From the NCBI GenBank assembly GCA_944381625.1, contig CALWLW010000019.1:1-64000 (forward strand): a DNA stretch of 64,000 nt, read 5' to 3'. A model generated the notes under the pieces. It saw only the letters and a program-made list of their open reading frames with translations. It was not told where the DNA came from and ran no database searches. Position 1 is the stretch's first letter. Each line of letters begins with the position of its first letter. The position numbers were made by a program, and so were the translations under genes. The stretch comes from an uncultured Lachnoclostridium sp. (GTDB taxonomy: Bacteria; Bacillota; Clostridia; Lachnospirales; Lachnospiraceae). Shown here piece by piece: positions 60,679 to 64,000 of the stretch.

Positions 60679-63177
60679 TTATTCCGTAAACGTATAATAT
60701 CCGCTGGTCCGCACGTAGAACGTGATCCCGCTCTCATACTGTCCAGCGTCACCCTGGACCTTTGCCCTGAAATCCAGTCCGTACTGCTGTCCGCTGATCA
60801 GATAATAGGTACCGGGACCGCCAATCCTGCTGTAAGCTATCTTCCACATGGCCCTCAGTGTCTCATCCATATCCGGCATGATAAAAGTGGCGCCTGCTCC
60901 AATCACCTTACCCGTGGAGATCTGCTCCCACCCCGTGAACACATAGCCGTCGCGCACAGGACCCGCCCCGGCCGTTACGGTGGCATTATAATCTGCCTCC
61001 TGAGAACCGGGCACGCCCGATACCGCGCCTCCGCCGTCATAATTTACCTGATGGCGGTTCCGCGTCCATGAGGCCGTCAGCACCAGAGTGGCCGTCAGAT
61101 TCTCGTTGTAGTCTGCCGCCGGAATCTCAAAGGTACTGCCCGCCGGATAAAGGACTCCGCCATACTCCCAGCCCGCAAAAGTATAACCGACCCTGGAGGG
61201 ACTGAGCGCAGGAAGTTCTATCCGTCCGCCATAATACAGATTTTCCACGGGTGAAGACGGAACGCCCATACCGGCGCCATTCCCGTCATACACAATCTTA
61301 TATTTGACCGGCGTCCATCCGGCAGTGATGACCGCGTCCCTTGCCGGCATACGGGCTCCTTCAGGGAGCGGATCGTTCTGGGAATAGTACCCGAGCGGAC
61401 AGCCTTCGATACCCTGGCCGCCGTTCTCCGCATCCCAGCCCAGGAACACATAGCCCGGCTTCACCGGATCTTCAGGAAGTCCCACCTTATCGCCGTAGGA
61501 AACCTTTTCTGTGCCGTATGTCTGTACCGTATAATTTCCTTCTATGGAAGGGCTATAAGCATCCGCCTCCCTGTCCTTCCAGACCAGGCTGTACTCCTGC
61601 TCCGTCCAGACGCCGTACAGCGCCGCATTCCCTTCCACGGTATAAGTATCTGTATAATCCGGGACTTCGGCTTCTTCGGAGGCCGCCCATCCCAGGAAAC
61701 GGTATTTTCCGCTGCTGTCCGTCAGTTTCTTTAATCGGAGAGAATTCCCTGTATTTTCCGTCTCCTTACCGGGTGACTGGATCGCTGCATCTGCCTCCGG
61801 ATAATTTGCGTCAAAGGTTATCTCTCCTCCCCAGACCGGCGTGCAGATGATCTTAGCGCAGCCGGAGGGCAGTTTATCCGTCCCGTTTAATGAAGCGCCG
61901 TTCCCGGTCTGGTACTTCCAGCCTCTGAAGGTGTAGCCGGGCCGGGAGGCTGTGACGGATGAGGCTGTCTTCAGGTCTTCTATAGATGTTGTATTATCCA
62001 CAACAGCAATACTGCTTTGTCCATTTACCAGTTCTATGCTGTTATTATTTGATAAAAAAGCTCCTTCAAACGTTACGTTACTGTCAGAAGACTGGTAGAG
62101 CAGTTCTACACAGCGCTGAAGGTCGCCCGCCTTTATTTTAACCGTGTAGCATGATACATTTATTCCGTCATATATAACATCTTCTGGCTTCGCATTATCC
62201 AGATTTAAATTACCCATCTGTATCTTGTATGTATGGTCTGTGCTGTACTGTTCATCTAATGTTGTATAGATGCCGACCGGATCTCGTGTTGTACTTCCTG
62301 CGGATATTTCAGTATTGCCAATTGTCAAATCTATTCCGGTACTGTTTTCTATTTTAATCAGATAACCGCTGGAGGGATCTGGTTTCCAGTAGGAGACAAA
62401 ATTGGCCTTGGGATTACTATAAGTAATGCCATATTCATTAGTATTATCAAGATCTTTAATATAATTCTTCACCGAAAATCCTGGCGTAATTGACTCCTTT
62501 TCAAAGTTTTCTTCATTCAAAGTCCACTTTACTAAATCGTATCCTTCCTGTTCTTTTTCAGGTTTAGAAATTGAATCTCCTGCTTTATACTGTTTTTCTG
62601 TAAGAAGAACCCCATCCACCGTCACTTTAATTTCCTGACACCAGCCTGCAGTTAAGGTGATGACCATATCTTTATTGTCATCTTCCTTACCAAGTTTCTT
62701 TAATTCATCTATACCAATCTCTGTACCTTCAGAATATGATGTGTCTTCACCAGCATACCACTTATCAAACACATACCCCTCTGCCGGCTGGCGTGTGCTT
62801 CCCGTACCAATCGTAAACGTTCCTGTATCACCCAGTTCGATTTTACCCGACGTTCCCCCTGTCCCATCCGGATAATTATAATTATACACAACATAATAAG
62901 TTGTTCCTGCATCAAGCGCCTGCCCCTGGGGACCGCCTTCTTCCGGTCCGCCTTCTTGGAACCCGCCTTCAAGTCCATTTGGGTTAGTCTCTCCATCCCC
63001 ATTCTGAGGCTGTAAACCGGATTCTCCTCCCGTTTGTCCGCCTTCGTTCTGAGGCGGCGCCCCGTCCAGTACATTTACTCCATTGTTCTCCGCCGCATAT
63101 CCGGTCATTCCCAGGCCGACGAACGCCATGCAGATGACTAACAGAACAGCCCCCAGTTCTTTCATTCCTTTTCTCAT
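60679..63177 (-). CDS. InlB B-repeat surface protein
   Basis: Secreted protein of about 832 residues. A signal peptide (MRKGMKELGAVLLVICMAFV) is followed by a Gly/Gln/Glu low-complexity region and at least seven modules with a GYxFxGW core (for example GYTFRGW, GYVFLGW, GYTFAGW, GYVFTGW), as in InlB B-repeat/Listeria-Bacteroides repeats. No LPxTG sorting signal is present; the end is YYTFTE. ATG 63177 was chosen because the signal peptide begins there; the SD is weak. FecR follows 15 nt downstream. Confidence 0.85.
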   Translation of the reverse strand: MRKGMKELGAVLLVICMAFVGLGMTGYAAENNGVNVLDGAPPQNEGGQTGGESGLQPQNGDGETNPNGLEGGFQEGGPEEGGPQGQALDAGTTYYVVYNYNYPDGTGGTSGKIELGDTGTFTIGTGSTRQPAEGYVFDKWYAGEDTSYSEGTEIGIDELKKLGKEDDNKDMVITLTAGWCQEIKVTVDGVLLTEKQYKAGDSISKPEKEQEGYDLVKWTLNEENFEKESITPGFSVKNYIKDLDNTNEYGITYSNPKANFVSYWKPDPSSGYLIKIENSTGIDLTIGNTEISAGSTTRDPVGIYTTLDEQYSTDHTYKIQMGNLNLDNAKPEDVIYDGINVSCYTVKIKAGDLQRCVELLYQSSDSNVTFEGAFLSNNNSIELVNGQSSIAVVDNTTSIEDLKTASSVTASRPGYTFRGWKYQTGNGASLNGTDKLPSGCAKIICTPVWGGEITFDANYPEADAAIQSPGKETENTGNSLRLKKLTDSSGKYRFLGWAASEEAEVPDYTDTYTVEGNAALYGVWTEQEYSLVWKDREADAYSPSIEGNYTVQTYGTEKVSYGDKVGLPEDPVKPGYVFLGWDAENGGQGIEGCPLGYYSQNDPLPEGARMPARDAVITAGWTPVKYKIVYDGNGAGMGVPSSPVENLYYGGRIELPALSPSRVGYTFAGWEYGGVLYPAGSTFEIPAADYNENLTATLVLTASWTRNRHQVNYDGGGAVSGVPGSQEADYNATVTAGAGPVRDGYVFTGWEQISTGKVIGAGATFIMPDMDETLRAMWKIAYSRIGGPGTYYLISGQQYGLDFRAKVQGDAGQYESGITFYVRTSGYYTFTE

Positions 63178-63220
63178 TTTGTAACACCATCCCATATAAA
63201 AAATGCACAAATACAATCTC

Positions 63221-63249
63221 ATAATAATGGATAAATCTGAATAATACAA
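63221..63249 (-). promoter_or_regulatory. Candidate promoter of the InlB-repeat gene run
   Basis: The minus strand has TTGTAT (63244-63249), a 17-bp spacer and TATTAT (63221-63226), about 44 bp before the chosen start. If real, the surface protein/FecR/channel/cNMP-binding genes can be expressed separately from the cyclase. Confidence 0.5.
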
Positions 63250-63396
63250 GTCATTTTATTCCAACTTTTCTGCAGAGATATGGTAATATTTTCCATAAGT
63301 CCAATACTCCTCGTAAATGTCCATACACCGCCCCCACGGCAGCCTTCAGACGAACGTACCGGTATACTCCTGTCCTGTTATCCGCATAACTATACA

Positions 63397-63421
63397 ACAG
63401 GCAGGGAAACTCCCTGCCTGT
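63397..63421 (-). terminator. Strong hairpin after the cyclase gene
   Basis: ACAGGCAGGGA and TCCCTGCCTGT form a perfect 11-bp stem with a 3-nt loop, 17 bp after the cyclase stop. No T run follows (TGTATAG), so it may be a weak terminator or mRNA 3'-end stabiliser. The 63250-63396 remainder has short out-of-frame fragments only. Confidence 0.5.
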
Positions 63422-63438
63422 ACGTCTGTTTTTTATAT

Positions 63439-64000
63439 TCAGATGTCTGCCGTCTCAGGTTTCTGTCCTGTCACCTTTTTCAGATCATAGGCGAGGACGC
63501 CATGACTTTTTCCCTTCAGCAGAATAGCCCCAATCTGATCAGCTTCCACCCGGTCTTTCACCGCTTCATACACATCCTCGCTGATCAGGATCTGTCCGCT
63601 TTTGGCCGCTCCCTCCAGACGGGAAGCCGTATTCACCGTATCCCCGATGGCCGTATAATCCATCCGGAAATCACATCCGATATTTCCCACGACTGCGGGG
63701 CCGCAGTGCACGCCGACGCCAAAACTGATCTTCTTTCCAAAACGCCTCAGCAGTTTCCGTTCCAGTTCATCCGCCCCCTCAACAATATCCATGGCCGCGC
63801 AGACAGCCCGATATACATAATCCTCCAGATCAAACGGCGCGTTGAACACCGCCATAGCCGCGTCCCCGATAAATTTATCCAGCGTTCCCCCATTTTTCAA
63901 TATGGCCTGGGTCGCGAGCGTAAGATATTCATTCAGGATTTCCACCACCCTCTCCGGGCGGATAAACTCCGACATGGACGTAAATCCGCGGATATCCACA
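63439..64000 (-). CDS. Class III adenylate/guanylate cyclase catalytic domain (partial at right edge)
   Basis: Makes a cyclic nucleotide from NTP. The visible 187 residues are the C-terminal cyclase domain: metal-binding Asp residues in DIRGFT and FIGDAAMAVF, a substrate-specifying Lys in TLDKFIGD, and AIGDTVNTASRLEG with the transition-state Asn and Arg. The residue paired with the Lys is Thr (YTAIG), as in class IIIb adenylyl cyclases. The frame runs off the window, so the N-terminus (often CHASE2 in proteins of this kind) is unseen. The M near the edge is internal. Confidence 0.92.
   Translation of the reverse strand, partial: VDIRGFTSMSEFIRPERVVEILNEYLTLATQAILKNGGTLDKFIGDAAMAVFNAPFDLEDYVYRAVCAAMDIVEGADELERKLLRRFGKKISFGVGVHCGPAVVGNIGCDFRMDYTAIGDTVNTASRLEGAAKSGQILISEDVYEAVKDRVEADQIGAILLKGKSHGVLAYDLKKVTGQKPETADI

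Noticed and set aside
63250-63396. Short peptide frames such as MDIYEEYW...
   Set aside because: Several overlapping short frames lack an SD or support; one alone cannot be preferred.
63439-64000. Pycsar-type anti-phage pyrimidine cyclase system
   Set aside because: A class III cyclase with a cNMP-binding protein recalls Pycsar. However, the adenine-type Lys and class IIIb Thr are kept, the receptor carries no TM or TIR effector, and FecR/InlB-repeat partners fit a surface-signalling role better. Not excluded without an assay.

Overview
The window reads as chromosome of a spore-forming Clostridia species, most likely Lachnospiraceae. Base composition is near even, with GC-rich third codon positions. 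It has the Firmicutes core order mazG-hup-rqcP-yabP-yabQ-divIC-spoIIE-tilS-hpt-ftsH, further sporulation genes (CotS-like, spmA), and many RbsABC-type sugar importers paired with FGGY kinases. Almost all genes lie on the minus strand. No CRISPR array, rRNA or intact mobile element is visible. Only the tail of an IS3-family element is cut by the left edge.

Layout. 1-480: IS3/IS150-type element end, then two tRNA-Gly genes under one strong promoter. 600-4,500: four-gene siderophore-type iron ABC importer with a palindrome between promoter and first gene. 4,500-10,900: a 2-hydroxyacid dehydrogenase, an FGGY kinase whose promoter lies in a large palindrome, azlCD and a GH13 glycosidase. 11,000-18,560: the cell-division/sporulation/purine-salvage cluster. 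18,600-26,150: phospho-sugar mutase, CotS-like protein, CCA-adding enzyme, prolyl-tRNA synthetase, an AI-2E/YtvI-like membrane protein and an RluA-type pseudouridine synthase. 26,200-36,600: a DeoR-led catabolic operon (BtpA/SgcQ-like, SIS, NagB, FGGY kinase, importer) plus a second DeoR paralogue. 36,700-40,200: pgi, an unknown membrane protein, mtnN and a TSCPD protein. 40,260-49,680: a LacI-controlled divergon encoding an importer, SDR dehydrogenase, YjbQ, a TPI-like isomerase, an AP-endonuclease-2-type isomerase and a divergent FGGY kinase. The enzyme set resembles tetritol (erythritol/threitol) degradation. 49,740-51,900: an AT-rich two-gene membrane module with a degenerate GHKL protein. 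51,900-56,200: XRE regulator, DUF4474 protein, metallophosphoesterase, spmA and a MATE transporter. 56,200-64,000: a minus-strand run holding a class III nucleotide cyclase (cut by the right edge), an InlB-repeat surface protein, a FecR-domain protein, a 2TM/RCK ion channel with a non-canonical pore, a stand-alone cyclic-nucleotide-binding protein, a sugar-isomerase-like protein and a TrmN6-like methyltransferase.

The most interesting points are: (i) the cyclase / FecR / channel / cNMP-binding cluster, which looks like a complete but uncharacterised second-messenger pathway; (ii) two sporulation genes, yabP and spmA, whose Shine-Dalgarno sequence lies in the 3' arm of a hairpin while a sigma-E-like promoter starts inside the loop, so that read-through mRNA should be silenced and sporulation mRNA translated; (iii) a spoIIE with about 3 rather than 10 membrane segments but a promoter keeping 21-bp spacing and a Spo0A box; and (iv) two different sugar or polyol catabolic operons with visible operators.
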